A DNA stretch of 64,000 nucleotides from Rudaea sp. 3F27F6 (GCF_005503555.1 NZ_SCNG01000002.1:1-64000); one strand, 5' to 3'; shown: positions 8,038 to 17,934, counted from the first letter of the stretch. Made by a program: numbers and translations. The notes: generated by a model not told the origin, from the sequence alone.

Positions 8038-11000
8038 CTATTTCGAATAGCGCCTTGTCCAACCTACGAGTCCGAGCAACAGGCTGAGCAAAGCCAGCGC
8101 ATACCGCGTCAACGCCGGCGCAGGCACGACCGGCGTTTGTGCCTCGACCGCGAGCGCCAACATCTGGGTCGTCGCGGTCGCGGTGAAGTTGGCATCGCCC
8201 GCGTAGAAGCCGCTGAGCATTTGCGTGCCCTGTACGGCAAAGCTCGTCGTGCAGACCGCAGTGGAACTCGTCGTGCCCGGCACCAATTGCACCGCAGAGC
8301 AAAGACGCGTACCCCCAGTACAGTTCGCATCGATCGTCGTTGCGTTGTTGCAGAACGTCACGGTGCCTGTCGGCGGATCGCCGGTTACCGTCGCCGTGAT
8401 CGTTATGGTTTGTCCCACCTGCGCAGCGGTCGGTGCCGCGGCCAGCGTGATCGTCGTCGTCTTACGCGCGATCGTCACTGCCAGTGTCGCCTGCGTGGCC
8501 GCTGCGTAGCGGGTGTTGCCCGCCTGATTGGCCAGCAATGTGCAGGTACCCGCGCCGAGCATCGTGATGGTTGCGCCGTTCGTGCCGCCCGCGCTGCAGA
8601 CGCCCGCGCTTGCGGTTGCGATCGAGAACGTCACCGGATTGCCCGAGCCGCCGCCACTCGCCGATACCGTGAACGTGCCCTCTGCCGCAAACGTCGGACT
8701 CGCTGGCGCGGCAACGAAGCTGCTGATCGACTGGCTGGCGAGACCGATCGCGACGTTCTGAACGACTTGTGCCGCCGCGTTGTAGTTGGCGTTGTCGGCC
8801 TGATCGGCCGCAATCGTGCAGGCGCCCACGTTGAGCATCGTCAGCGCCGTGCCGCTGACCGAGCACACGCTGCCGGTAAGCGAGGAATACGTGATCGCGT
8901 TGCCGGAGTTCGGCGTTGCACTCGTCGCCGGCGGATTGATCGCGAAGCTGCCGTTCGGCACAAAGGCATGGCTTGCCGGGTTCTGTGTGGGGAAGACAAT
9001 CGTCTGGTTCGCCTTGCCGATGTTCAAAGTTTGCGTCGCCGTACCTTGCGCATAGTTCTTGTTGCCGGCCTGCGTCGCGACGACGGAGCAGTTGTTGGTG
9101 CCCGCATTGATCCCGCTCACGACACCCGTGCTCGTCACTGAGCAATCGCTCGAACTAGTCGAATATGTGATCGGATTGCCCGAGTTGGGGCTGGCGCTGG
9201 TTGCGCTTACGCTACCCGTACCGTTGACCACCACCACCGGCGCCGCGCCGAAGCTCAGTGTCTGCGCGGCCAAGCCGATCGCCACGCTCTGCGTGACTGT
9301 TGCCGCCGCGTTGTAGTTGGCGTTGCCGCTCTGATCGGCCGCGATGGTGCAGGTGCCTACATTGAGCATTGTCAGCGTCGTACCGCTAACCGAGCACACA
9401 CTGCCGGTGAGTGAGGAATACGCGATCGTATTGCCGGAGTTCGGCGTCGCACTCGTCGCCGGCGGAGCGATCACGAACGTACCATTGGATGCGAAAGCAT
9501 GACTTGGCGGACTCTGCGCGGGGAACGCGATCGTCTGATTCGCCTTGCCGATGCTCAAAGTCTGCATCGCCGCACCTTGCGCATAGTTCGTATTGCCGGC
9601 TTGCGTCGCGAGGACCGCGCAGTTGTTGGTGCCCGCATTGATCCCGGTTACGACACCTGTACTCGTCACTGAGCAATCGCTCGAGCTAGTTGAATATGTG
9701 ATCGGATTGCCCGAGTTGGGGTTGGCGCTGGTTGCGCTTACGCTACCCGTACCGTTGACCATCACGGCCGGTGCCGCGCCGAAGCTCAGAGTCTGCGCGG
9801 CCGTGCCGATCGCCACGCTCTGCATCACGGTTGCTGCCGCGTCGTAGTTGGCGTTGCCGGCTTGATCGGCCGCGATCGTGCACGTACCTGCACCGAGCAT
9901 CGTCACCGTCGTGCCGCTGACCGAGCACACGCTACCAGTGAGCGAGGAATACGCGATCGCATTGCCGGAATTCGGCGTCGCACTCGTCGCCGGCGGAGCG
10001 ATCACGAACGTACCATTGGAGGCGAAGGCATGGCTCAGTGGACTCTGCGCGGGGAACGCGATCGTCTGATTCGCCTTGCCGATGCTCAAAATCTGCGTTG
10101 CCGTACCTTGCGCATAGTTCGTGTTGCTGGCCTGCGTCGCGACGACGACGCAGTTGTTCGTACCGGCATTGATCCCGGTCACGACGCCCGCACTCGTCAC
10201 TGAGCAATCGGTCGAGCTGGTCGAATATGTGATCGCGTTGCTCGAGTTCGGACTCGCACTCGTCGCGCGCACCGTGCCCGTGCCGTTCACTACCAGCGTC
10301 GGCGCCACACCGAAGGCCAGCGTCTGCACGGCCTGGCCGATGCTGAGGGTCTGCGTCGCCGTGCCTGTCGCGTAGTTCGCATCGCCGGTCTGTGTGGCGA
10401 CGATGACGCAATTGTTCGTGCCCGCATTGATACCGGTCACGACACCCGCGCTCGTCACTGAACAATCGGTCGAGTTGGTCGAATACGCGATCGCATTGCC
10501 CGAGTTCGGCGTAGCGCTGGTTGCGTTGACCGAGCCGATGCCGTTCACCGTCACCATCGGCGCGACGCCGAAAGTCAGCGTCTGCGCGGCCAACGTCGCC
10601 AGCGAGATCGACGCATCGATAGACAGAGATTGAGTCAGCGACGCGCCTATTGTTGAACTGGCGGTCATGCTGATCAGCCATATCAGCGAGTCGCCCGCGG
10701 GAATGGTCGCGGAAAACGCCGCGCTGCAAACTCCTAGTTCGCCCGGAGGAACGATGTTCTCGTACGTCTGCGTCGGATTCGGGGCCTGCAAAGTGCTCGC
10801 GTCGACAAACGTACACGCTGCCCCCGGCACCGCAACCAGTTGCCCGGATCCTCCTTGTCTTTGAAACCGGTACAGTTGCGCAGTAACAGTCAGCCTTACC
10901 CCTATGAGGATCTGTGTGTTTTGCGGGTTGATGATCGCGTTCATTTTCGTGAAGGTCATCGCGACCGGCATCACCTGCAGCACGCCTCCATACACGTTCC

Positions 11001-11259
11001 CGAAGTAGGCTTTGCCGTTGCTGGCCTCGAGCTGGATGACAGGCACCGCGGTCTGGCTGTAGCCCGAGACCGGCATCAGCGCACCGCTTGAAGGAAAACC
11101 TGCCGTCTGGGTGGTCAGCGTGGCCGCCTTCTTCACGTCGCCGACGCCCATGCTCGATAGGAAGACGCTCTGCGCACGGGCCGAGAAGCCCGGGAGCAAA
11201 AGTGCTGTCGCGAAAAATGCGCGGACAGCCAGACGGGAAAATGGACAGACGGTGTGCAT
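8038..11259 (-). CDS. Large secreted repeat protein with Ig-like modules and a sorting-signal-like C terminus
   Basis: 1073 residues. A signal peptide (ending SARAQ near residue 31) precedes a domain of about 185 residues that is homologous to the whole neighbouring protein at 11267-11926. Then come eight tandem modules of 80-95 residues in the order A A B A B A B C. A modules carry NGTGSVSATSA..SGNPITYST and two cysteines (DCSVTS...GTNNC); B modules carry GSVCSVSG...CTIAADQ. A last bacterial Ig-like domain follows (TTITLAAAPTAAQVGQTITI). The protein ends VPAPALTRYALALLSLLLGL plus WTRRYSK. That Pro-rich start, one membrane helix and basic end resemble IPTL/PEP-CTERM sorting tails. The ATG at 11259 starts 7 bp after the stop of the paralogue. 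It is probably a surface or matrix protein. Confidence 0.85.
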   Translation of the reverse strand: MHTVCPFSRLAVRAFFATALLLPGFSARAQSVFLSSMGVGDVKKAATLTTQTAGFPSSGALMPVSGYSQTAVPVIQLEASNGKAYFGNVYGGVLQVMPVAMTFTKMNAIINPQNTQILIGVRLTVTAQLYRFQRQGGSGQLVAVPGAACTFVDASTLQAPNPTQTYENIVPPGELGVCSAAFSATIPAGDSLIWLISMTASSTIGASLTQSLSIDASISLATLAAQTLTFGVAPMVTVNGIGSVNATSATPNSGNAIAYSTNSTDCSVTSAGVVTGINAGTNNCVIVATQTGDANYATGTATQTLSIGQAVQTLAFGVAPTLVVNGTGTVRATSASPNSSNAITYSTSSTDCSVTSAGVVTGINAGTNNCVVVATQASNTNYAQGTATQILSIGKANQTIAFPAQSPLSHAFASNGTFVIAPPATSATPNSGNAIAYSSLTGSVCSVSGTTVTMLGAGTCTIAADQAGNANYDAAATVMQSVAIGTAAQTLSFGAAPAVMVNGTGSVSATSANPNSGNPITYSTSSSDCSVTSTGVVTGINAGTNNCAVLATQAGNTNYAQGAAMQTLSIGKANQTIAFPAQSPPSHAFASNGTFVIAPPATSATPNSGNTIAYSSLTGSVCSVSGTTLTMLNVGTCTIAADQSGNANYNAAATVTQSVAIGLAAQTLSFGAAPVVVVNGTGSVSATSASPNSGNPITYSTSSSDCSVTSTGVVSGINAGTNNCSVVATQAGNKNYAQGTATQTLNIGKANQTIVFPTQNPASHAFVPNGSFAINPPATSATPNSGNAITYSSLTGSVCSVSGTALTMLNVGACTIAADQADNANYNAAAQVVQNVAIGLASQSISSFVAAPASPTFAAEGTFTVSASGGGSGNPVTFSIATASAGVCSAGGTNGATITMLGAGTCTLLANQAGNTRYAAATQATLAVTIARKTTTITLAAAPTAAQVGQTITITATVTGDPPTGTVTFCNNATTIDANCTGGTRLCSAVQLVPGTTSSTAVCTTSFAVQGTQMLSGFYAGDANFTATATTQMLALAVEAQTPVVPAPALTRYALALLSLLLGLVGWTRRYSK
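8470..10590 (-). repeat. Tandem in-gene repeats (A and B modules) of the large secreted protein
   Basis: A/B pairs of about 530 bp recur with high nucleotide identity (compare 8880-9400, 9410-9940 and 9945-10140). Near-identical copies imply recent expansion or gene conversion and invite length variation. Confidence 0.85.
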
Positions 11260-11266
11260 CGCAGCG

Positions 11267-11926
11267 CTACGGCGACAGCGAGATCGACGCATCGATTGAC
11301 AAACTCTGCGTCAACAGCGCACCGGGGGTTGTCGGACTGGCGGTCATTCTGATCACCCACATCAGCGAGTCGCCCGCGGGAATGGTTGCGGAAAACGTTG
11401 CGCTGCAAACTCCCAGCTCGCTCGGAGGGATGATGTTTTCGTACGTCTGCGTCGGGTTCGGCGCCTGCAAAGTACTGGCATCGGTAAACGTACATCCCGC
11501 CCCCGGTACCGAAACCAATTGCCCCACCGGCCCTTGTCTTTGGAACCGGTACAACTGCGCAGTAATGGTCAGCTTCGCCCCCAGCAGAATCAGCGTATTT
11601 TGCGGGTTGATGATGGCGTCCATTTTCGTGAACGTCATCGTGGACGGCAGCGCTTGCAGCACGCCCCCATAGACGTTTCCGAAGTAAGGCTCCCCCTGGT
11701 TAAGGTCGAGAGTGAGCAGGGGCACTGCGGTTTGGCTGTAGCCGGACACCGGCATCATTGCCCCGCTCGAAGCAAGGCCTTTTTCCTGGGTGGTCAGCTT
11801 GGCCGCGTGCGCGGCGGTGCCGTCGCCCATGCTCGACAACAGCACAGTCTGCGCGTGGGCAGAGAACCCCAGAAGCAGAAGCGCCATCACGAAATAGGCG
11901 CGGACAATCAAACTGGACGTTGTCAT
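11267..11926 (-). CDS. Secreted paralogue of the repeat protein's N-terminal domain
   Basis: 219 residues with a signal peptide (MTTSSLIVRAYFVMALLLLG, cleavage after AHAQ). The mature sequence aligns throughout with the first domain of the protein encoded directly downstream: ALMPVSGYSQTAVP/AMMPVSGYSQTAVP, YFGNVYGGVLQ, NPTQTYENI, PAGDSLxW. It stops exactly where the other protein enters its repeats (LSIDASISLSP). The two genes are separated by 7 bp and form an operon that arose by tandem duplication, with one copy extended by the repeats. The domain has no recognised family; it may be a secreted adhesin or fibre subunit. Confidence 0.85.
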   Translation of the reverse strand: MTTSSLIVRAYFVMALLLLGFSAHAQTVLLSSMGDGTAAHAAKLTTQEKGLASSGAMMPVSGYSQTAVPLLTLDLNQGEPYFGNVYGGVLQALPSTMTFTKMDAIINPQNTLILLGAKLTITAQLYRFQRQGPVGQLVSVPGAGCTFTDASTLQAPNPTQTYENIIPPSELGVCSATFSATIPAGDSLMWVIRMTASPTTPGALLTQSLSIDASISLSP

Positions 11927-12312
11927 TTACGCTCTGCCTTTTTCTATAGATCGGTGTATCGAACTCGCCCGAAAGCCATGCGACGTCGTGAGGGTGATGT
12001 TGCGCAGCCGAACGCCAGGGAACGACCAAAGTGGACGTGCGCCAAACCCGGCAACAAGGCAAAAACTGCATGACGGATCGCTTCGGTCGTCGCCGAGATC
12101 CGTCTCGAAAGCCCCTTCGAATCGCCTCCCGCAACGGCAACGCGCAGAAGGCGCCGGCGCCCGTGCAAGTCCATGCGAACCCTGTGTCGCAACGGCGCGT
12201 TTGCTACACTGGCGAGCGGCAAGTGTATTGAGCGTCGGACACGACCACTTGACCGGATGCCTCAGATATTTGACTGAGCACTTCAGTGTCGATCGCTCCA
12301 GGGGGAGCCGAG
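11927..12312. other. Divergent intergenic region, 386 bp
   Basis: This separates the secreted-protein operon (minus) from the AraC gene (plus) and should hold both promoters. No gene or clear motif was seen. Confidence 0.5.
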
Positions 12313-13368
12313 ATGGCGCAACAGCAACCGACCGTACAGTCCGGCAACGTTCCGTTCGTGCGCTTCTCGACCGCGGATCTGCCCGTTGGCGATGCTTACC
12401 CGATCTGGCGCGAAACCGTATCGGTGATATTCGAGCCGACCATCGACGCCGACGATGAAGAGCCGTTCCGTGCCGCAGTCGACACTTTCCATCTCGGCGA
12501 TATGCTGTTTTGCGAAACCTCGGTTGCCAGACAACGCTTCGCGCGCACGCGGCGCATGATCCGTCGCGACGGGATGGACCATTTCCTGATCCAGGTCTAT
12601 CACAAGGGCGGTTATCGCGGCGACGTCGACGGCGAATCCATCGACCTGCGTCCCGGTGAAGTCAGCATCCTCGATTTTGCCAAGCCGCTCGCGACGCAGG
12701 CCGACAGTTCCGACACGCTCTCGCTCATCGTTCCGCGCAGCATGTTGGAACGGCTGCTCGCCACCGACCGGCTGCACGGCCGCGTGCTGCGCGGCACGGC
12801 CGCGGCCTTGTTCTCCGACTACGTGTTTTCGCTGCAGCGCCGCCTTCCATCCTTGTTGCAGGAGGAAGCGCCGTTGGTGACTCAATCGTTGACCGGACTG
12901 TTTGCCGCGCTCATGCAGCCGACGAACGCGAATATCGCACCGACCGTGCAAGAGGAACTGGCGCTGGCGCGCGCCAAACGCTGTGTTGAAACCCTCCTGC
13001 ACCGACCGCGGCTCGACACAGAGGAAATCTGCATGGCGGCCGCCATTTCGCGTGGCAGCCTGTATCGGCTGTTCAAACCTTATGGCGGTATTTCCCGCTA
13101 CGTGCTCGCGCGGCGCCTGGCGCGTTGTCGCCATGCACTCGAAAATCCCGGCCACGACCGCCTCATCGCCGAAATCGCATATGCGCACGGCTTCGTCAGC
13201 GAAGCGCATTTCAGCCGCGCGTTTCGCCAGGCTTACGGCATCGCGCCGCGCGATGCACGCCATGACAGGCGCGCGGCAGCGACCACTACGGTGCGTAGAC
13301 AGCAGGCACTCGTAGCCGAGGCCGACTTCAGCAATTGGATTCGGCGTTTTCAGTACGAAACCGCGTGA
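12313..13368 (+). CDS. AraC-family transcriptional regulator
   Basis: 351 residues with an N-terminal cupin-like AraC-binding domain (FSTADLPVGDAYPIWRETVS at about residues 20-39) and a C-terminal double HTH (about residues 225-325; the second helix pair ends HGFVSEAHFSRAFRQAYGIA). The ATG at 12313 is chosen because GGGGGAG precedes it; an upstream GTG at 12286 lacks this. A 40-residue tail after the HTH is unusual. It lies upstream of, and in the same direction as, a siderophore-type TonB receptor 426 bp away. That layout resembles PchR-type activators of receptor genes, but a link is only inferred. Confidence 0.88.
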   Translation: MAQQQPTVQSGNVPFVRFSTADLPVGDAYPIWRETVSVIFEPTIDADDEEPFRAAVDTFHLGDMLFCETSVARQRFARTRRMIRRDGMDHFLIQVYHKGGYRGDVDGESIDLRPGEVSILDFAKPLATQADSSDTLSLIVPRSMLERLLATDRLHGRVLRGTAAALFSDYVFSLQRRLPSLLQEEAPLVTQSLTGLFAALMQPTNANIAPTVQEELALARAKRCVETLLHRPRLDTEEICMAAAISRGSLYRLFKPYGGISRYVLARRLARCRHALENPGHDRLIAEIAYAHGFVSEAHFSRAFRQAYGIAPRDARHDRRAAATTTVRRQQALVAEADFSNWIRRFQYETA

Positions 13369-13794
13369 CTGTGCTTGCAGCCGTCGGCTCCAACTTGAAT
13401 CGTTCGCACCAATCGTTGATCTGCGCAGTGCGTCGGCGTTGGAGAAATGGAGGCGGGAAGCAAGTCGCAAATCGGCACGCGCCATCGCAGGAAGTGAATC
13501 GTCCGCAGTCACATCGACCGGCATGACGCCGCCGAATTCTCTACAGACGACGGAACTCACCCGACTCACTGATTGAAGTCAGGCTTGCCACATCGCTTAC
13601 AAATGACAATAATTCACACTCTTGTATAGACGATCACCGATCGCGACATCGCGATCCCACCATCGTCTACCCGAGCCTGACGCAGCCAGCGCCACGCCAG
13701 CCCACTTGCACTAAATTCACGAATCGCTTCAACGCGAGGGCTGAGTGCGGGCAAGCGGGGCGTTTCTATCCCTGCTGCGATCAAAGGCCTTCCA
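13369..13794. other. Intergenic region upstream of the TonB receptor, 426 bp
   Basis: No gene is supported. It contains a weak Fur-like site at 13604-13618, and the receptor promoter should be here. Confidence 0.5.
13604..13618 (+). promoter_or_regulatory. Weak Fur-box-like site
   Basis: TGACAAT-A-ATTCACA matches the 7-1-7 Fur pattern (TGATAAT-N-ATTATCA) with three mismatches. It lies 177 bp upstream of a siderophore-type receptor, which makes iron control plausible but unproven. Confidence 0.35.
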
Positions 13795-15885
13795 ATGCGT
13801 CTTCTTCCCCTGCCCGCCGCCCTGTTGGCGGTCACCGCGTACAACGTTTCCGCAGCCGATGCCGAGCCGGCTGAGTTGCTCCCCAAAGTCACCGTGCATG
13901 CCGAACAAACCGGCGACTACCGCGCTCGTCGCGCAATCAGCGCGACCAAGATCGAAGCCGAACTGCGCGACGTGCCGCAAACGATCAACGTCGTCCCGGC
14001 CGCGCTGCTGCGCGACCAACACGCCACCTCGATTCAAGACGCGCTGAAAAATGTACCCGGAGTCGGTTTTTCCACCGGCGACGGTCAGCGCGACCAAGTC
14101 TCCATTCGCGGTTTCACTGCGATCGCCGATCAGTTCGTCGACGGAATCCGCGACGATGCGCTCTACTTTCGCGACCTGTCGAACATCGAGCGGATCGAAG
14201 TGATCAAAGGACCGGCTTCGGTCCTGTATGGGCGCGGTTCCTCCGGCGGCTTGATCAACCGCATCACCAAACAGCCAGGCATCGACATCGGCGAGGTCAG
14301 CCTCAGCTACGGCACTTGGGCCGACCGCCGCGCCGAACTGGACATCGGCCATCGCTTCGGCGACAGCGACAACGCTTGGCGCTTGACCGGTGCGACGGAA
14401 GACGCCGACAGCTATCGCGACCCGCAATTTCTCAAGCGCCGAACGATCGCGCCGTCGCTCCTGCTGAACCCGAGCCAGGACACGACCCTGCTATTGCAGG
14501 CCGATTATTTGCAGGACCGCCGCGTGACCGACTTCGGCATCCCGGCGTTTCGCGGCCGCCCGGTTGACGTGCCGGTCGGTACCTACTACGGCGCGGCCAA
14601 TGCTCGCAACGTCGATACCAGCGAATCGAAAGTGACGTCGACCACGGCAACGCTGAGTCATACATTCAACGATCACCTCTCCCTTCGCAACACCTTGCGC
14701 TGGTACGACTACACGCTCGATCGGAACAACACGTTGCCGGGCAGCGTGAATGAGCAGGCGAAGACGGTCACGCTCAATCGTTCCAACGTGCTCCGTGACG
14801 AACACGGGTGGTTCAACCAAACCGAACTCAACCAGCGCTTTGCAGTCGGCGCGATCGCTCACGACTTTCTCTATGGCATGGAACTCGGCAGACAAGACAA
14901 ATCGTTGCTCAATCGCAGCGCCAACGGCGTTGCGGTGGTCGACTTGTTTCATCCGCAATTGCCTGTGCTGCCTCTGACCGTGACGCTCCCGCCGAGCGCG
15001 AACAATCTGGGCCGTTTCGACACGACCGCGGTATACGTGCAGGACATGCTCAGTTGGGGCGAGCATTGGAAGGCGCTCGTCGGCATACGTTACGACCGTT
15101 TCAAGCAGGCCACGGAAAACCGCTTACCGGGGCAACCGAACCTGTCGCGCACGGACAGCGCGCCGAGTCCTCGCGCCGGCTTGGTCTGGCAACCGTCCGC
15201 GGCACAGTCGTACTACCTTTCATGGAGCCGTTCGTTCCAACCCTCCGGCGAGGCCTTTGCGCTCGCGGCGAACAATGCCGACATCGCTCCCGAGCACACC
15301 CGCAACACCGAACTCGGGGCGAAATACGATTTGTTCGAAGGGCGTGCGAGCTTCACTGCGTCGCTGTTCCAACTCGAACGCGACGGAATCAAGACCACCG
15401 ATCCGCTGACGCAGAAGGTGTTGCCGATCGGCGAGCAGCGCACACGCGGCGTGGAACTTAGCGGCGCCGCCGATCTTGCCGACGGCTGGCGCTTGCTTGC
15501 CGGCTACGCCTACCTGGACGCGCGCATCACTCACTCGATCGCCATGGACTCGGGCCAACCGATACAAGGCAAGCGCGCCACGCTGACGCCTCGCCACAGC
15601 GGCAATGTCTGGGTGACGCATTCGTTTGCCGAGCACTGGCAATTCGGCGGCGGCCTCAACCTGGTCGGTGCGCGTCAGGCCAATCCGGGCAATACCGTCA
15701 CTCTGCCCGGCTACGTCACCGCCGATCTGATGGCGCAGTACTACGCCGGCCCACTGAGTCTGCAGCTCAATTTGACCAATCTCACCAACGCACGCTACAT
15801 CGTGTCCGGGCATGGCAGCAGCCCCAATCTCAATCTCCCCGGGGCGCCGCGAGGCGCGAGCCTGACGGCGCGCTATTCGTTCTAG
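13795..15885 (+). CDS. TonB-dependent siderophore-type receptor (catecholate/Fiu-FhuE-like)
   Basis: 696 residues. A short signal peptide (cleavage after NVSA near residue 19) precedes a plug domain with DVPQTINVVPAALLRDQ and the typical IERIEVIKGPASVLYGRGSSGGLINRITK (quoted in part: VIKGPASVLYGRGSSGG) near residue 145. A 22-strand barrel follows, ending in the aromatic-terminated strand LTARYSF needed for BAM assembly. A PRAGLVWQPS stretch and the plug text are typical of ferric-siderophore receptors. It should import an iron chelate across the outer membrane, powered by TonB-ExbBD. No N-terminal signalling domain is present, so it does not signal to a sigma factor itself. The upstream AraC gene and Fur-like box suggest its control. 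Confidence 0.9.
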   Translation: MRLLPLPAALLAVTAYNVSAADAEPAELLPKVTVHAEQTGDYRARRAISATKIEAELRDVPQTINVVPAALLRDQHATSIQDALKNVPGVGFSTGDGQRDQVSIRGFTAIADQFVDGIRDDALYFRDLSNIERIEVIKGPASVLYGRGSSGGLINRITKQPGIDIGEVSLSYGTWADRRAELDIGHRFGDSDNAWRLTGATEDADSYRDPQFLKRRTIAPSLLLNPSQDTTLLLQADYLQDRRVTDFGIPAFRGRPVDVPVGTYYGAANARNVDTSESKVTSTTATLSHTFNDHLSLRNTLRWYDYTLDRNNTLPGSVNEQAKTVTLNRSNVLRDEHGWFNQTELNQRFAVGAIAHDFLYGMELGRQDKSLLNRSANGVAVVDLFHPQLPVLPLTVTLPPSANNLGRFDTTAVYVQDMLSWGEHWKALVGIRYDRFKQATENRLPGQPNLSRTDSAPSPRAGLVWQPSAAQSYYLSWSRSFQPSGEAFALAANNADIAPEHTRNTELGAKYDLFEGRASFTASLFQLERDGIKTTDPLTQKVLPIGEQRTRGVELSGAADLADGWRLLAGYAYLDARITHSIAMDSGQPIQGKRATLTPRHSGNVWVTHSFAEHWQFGGGLNLVGARQANPGNTVTLPGYVTADLMAQYYAGPLSLQLNLTNLTNARYIVSGHGSSPNLNLPGAPRGASLTARYSF

Positions 15886-15897
15886 CCTCTCTATCGG

Positions 15898-15936
15898 GTG
15901 CATGACTCCTCGACTCAGCACCGAGGAGTCATGCAC
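15898..15936. terminator. Perfect 15-bp inverted repeat between convergent genes
   Basis: GTGCATGACTCCTCG (15898-15912) pairs exactly with 15922-15936 around a 9-nt loop. It lies between the stops of the TonB receptor (plus) and the beta-helix gene (minus). It is a likely bidirectional transcript end although T-runs are absent. Confidence 0.65.
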
Positions 15937-15949
15937 GACTTCGCTGTCG

Positions 15950-17602
15950 TCAGTGATTGGCTTCGTAGAAGCCGCGCGTCGGCACCGCCGTCGCCGACAC
16001 GACATTGCCGAAGTAGTCCAGGCCGCCATTGTTCGAAATGACTGCTCCGCTGCCGATCGCGGGCGAACCCGGGCCCACCTGGTATCCCGATACCGATCCG
16101 GGGCCGATCGGTGCCGTTGCAGATGCCGCCACAAACAGCGGGTCGGACGTGATCTTGAACGGATCGGCCGGTTCGCCGCTCGGATGATTGCCGAAGAAAA
16201 GATTGTGGTTGAGCGTCGTGCCCGAACCGGTCGGAACTTGATAGTTGCCGGTGCCGAAGTTGGCAATGATGTTGTTCTGGAAACTCAACGGATTGTACGA
16301 ATTCGTGGCGTAGCCGTTCGTGCAGTTCCAGCCTTCGCAGTTCATCAAGTTCGCCGACATGCCGGCAGCCATGTAGACCGTATTGTTGTAGATCGCGGTA
16401 TGCGGTATCACTCCGTAGGCGAACGTGAACACTCCGGTCAGGTTGCCCCAGCTGTCGTTGACGCTGAGGTTGTAGCGCACCGTGGCATTGATGCCTGTGC
16501 CGAGACCGCCTTCCATCACCAGGAACCCGCCCTGGTTGTCGTGGCTGTAGTTGTACTGCAGCGTCACGTACTGCGCGCAGAGATCGATGTCGTAGCCCTC
16601 TCCATCGACGCCTTGCGAAGTGAGCACGCCGTACACTTCGTTGTATTCCACCAGGACGTTGTACACGCGGGCAGGCCACAAGCCCACCGCCGACGGCTCG
16701 GTCGAACCCTGCACCGTCACCGATCCAGCGTTGCCGACGATGTTGTGATCCATGATCGAGTTCTTCGCGCCGACCATGACGATGCCGTCGCTGTCGACGT
16801 TGTAGACCCGGTTGCCGTGGATCGTGATGTTGTTGCTGAGCGCACTCGGGTCGAGAGAAAGATAGAAGCCCGTCGAAGCGTCCCAGAACGTGATGCCCGT
16901 GCGGCCGACATGCTCGACGAGGTTGTTCGCGATGACGACATCCTCGTAGTTGTCCGTGCCGTGCCAGAGCGGGCTGTGCGGGTCCGCCGCAACGACGATG
17001 CCGCCGTTGATCTGGGGATTCACGTCGCTGCAGGCGAAGCAGCCATTCACGTCATGCACGTAGTTGTTCTGGATGGTGATGCCGCGATAGGTCTGCTGGC
17101 CGCCGTTCAACGGAGAATCGTTGTCGACGTAGATGCCATAGCGGCTCAGGCCCTGAGCCGAGGCACTGCCCACGTTGTTGACTCCGGAGTTGTTGACCAC
17201 CTCGAGCCCCTGGATGGTCCAGTACTGCTGGTTGTACAGATAGACCGCACCGCCGGTGGCCAGCGAACCTCCGTCGATGATCGGCATCGCGCCGCCGCCG
17301 TAGCTCGAAATGACGATGGGCGATCCGGCCGCACCGGATCCCTTCGGATGGAGCTGCCCCGCCCAGCGTTGGTCGGTGTGCAGCAGAATCTGATCGCCTG
17401 CGGCAAAGGTCGTCGCGCTCACCTTGGCCAGCGTTTGCCACGCGGTCGCCGCGCTCGTGCCGGCAGCGCTGTCGGAACCGTTGACCGAATCGATGTAATA
17501 GGTGGCCGCCTCGGCCGCTGTGGTAAAACAGCCTGCGATCAAGGCCAGAGTCAATAAGCCTACACGCGAGCGACGGGTGGAAATGGAATTCGCATCGAAC
17601 AT
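15950..17602 (-). CDS. Secreted right-handed parallel beta-helix protein
   Basis: 550 residues with a signal peptide (MFDANSISTRR start, cleavage after AEAA near residue 33). The mature N terminus TYYIDSVNGSDSAAGTSAAT is the DUF1565-like cap seen in parallel beta-helix proteins. The rest is a regular ladder of Asn/Gly-rich turns (IQNNYVHDV, IHGNRVYNV, IYNNTVYMA, FQNNIIANF) expected of pectate-lyase-like solenoids. Such proteins bind or cleave acidic polysaccharides outside the cell. No catalytic residues can be picked safely, so a lyase is possible but not shown. It is downstream of the hydrolase/TonB operon, separated by 332 bp, and probably a separate unit. Confidence 0.85.
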   Translation of the reverse strand: MFDANSISTRRSRVGLLTLALIAGCFTTAAEAATYYIDSVNGSDSAAGTSAATAWQTLAKVSATTFAAGDQILLHTDQRWAGQLHPKGSGAAGSPIVISSYGGGAMPIIDGGSLATGGAVYLYNQQYWTIQGLEVVNNSGVNNVGSASAQGLSRYGIYVDNDSPLNGGQQTYRGITIQNNYVHDVNGCFACSDVNPQINGGIVVAADPHSPLWHGTDNYEDVVIANNLVEHVGRTGITFWDASTGFYLSLDPSALSNNITIHGNRVYNVDSDGIVMVGAKNSIMDHNIVGNAGSVTVQGSTEPSAVGLWPARVYNVLVEYNEVYGVLTSQGVDGEGYDIDLCAQYVTLQYNYSHDNQGGFLVMEGGLGTGINATVRYNLSVNDSWGNLTGVFTFAYGVIPHTAIYNNTVYMAAGMSANLMNCEGWNCTNGYATNSYNPLSFQNNIIANFGTGNYQVPTGSGTTLNHNLFFGNHPSGEPADPFKITSDPLFVAASATAPIGPGSVSGYQVGPGSPAIGSGAVISNNGGLDYFGNVVSATAVPTRGFYEANH

Positions 17603-17934
17603 ATTTCCCTCTCTATGTAGTTGGTGTTGTTATGGCGCGGCTGTTCATCGATGCCGCAGTGGTATCACCGAGTGCGACGTTCCGCGCGGTTCGTTCAACA
17701 GGCGGCCGCACTCCTCCGCTGCGCGAAAAATCTCGCGCAGATACTTTTGTCTATCGCGCCGGCGCTCGCGCGCCGCAGCGCGGCGGGTGAAACGATTTCA
17801 TCGGCGCTGCAGAGCGGCCGATCTTGTCCTTGCCGATACGTCTCTGTAGAAGTGCTCGCTGCGACGCTTCGGGCAACGCACGCGCCGAGGCCGGTCTTTC
17901 CGTTGCGCCGTACACCGGCAGCCCATGTCGCCGG
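17603..17934. other. Intergenic region, 332 bp, with a small hairpin
   Basis: CTGCGCGA (17719-17726) pairs with TCGCGCAG (17733-17740) and may end the hydrolase transcript. The region also holds the promoter of the beta-helix gene. No gene was seen. Confidence 0.4.
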
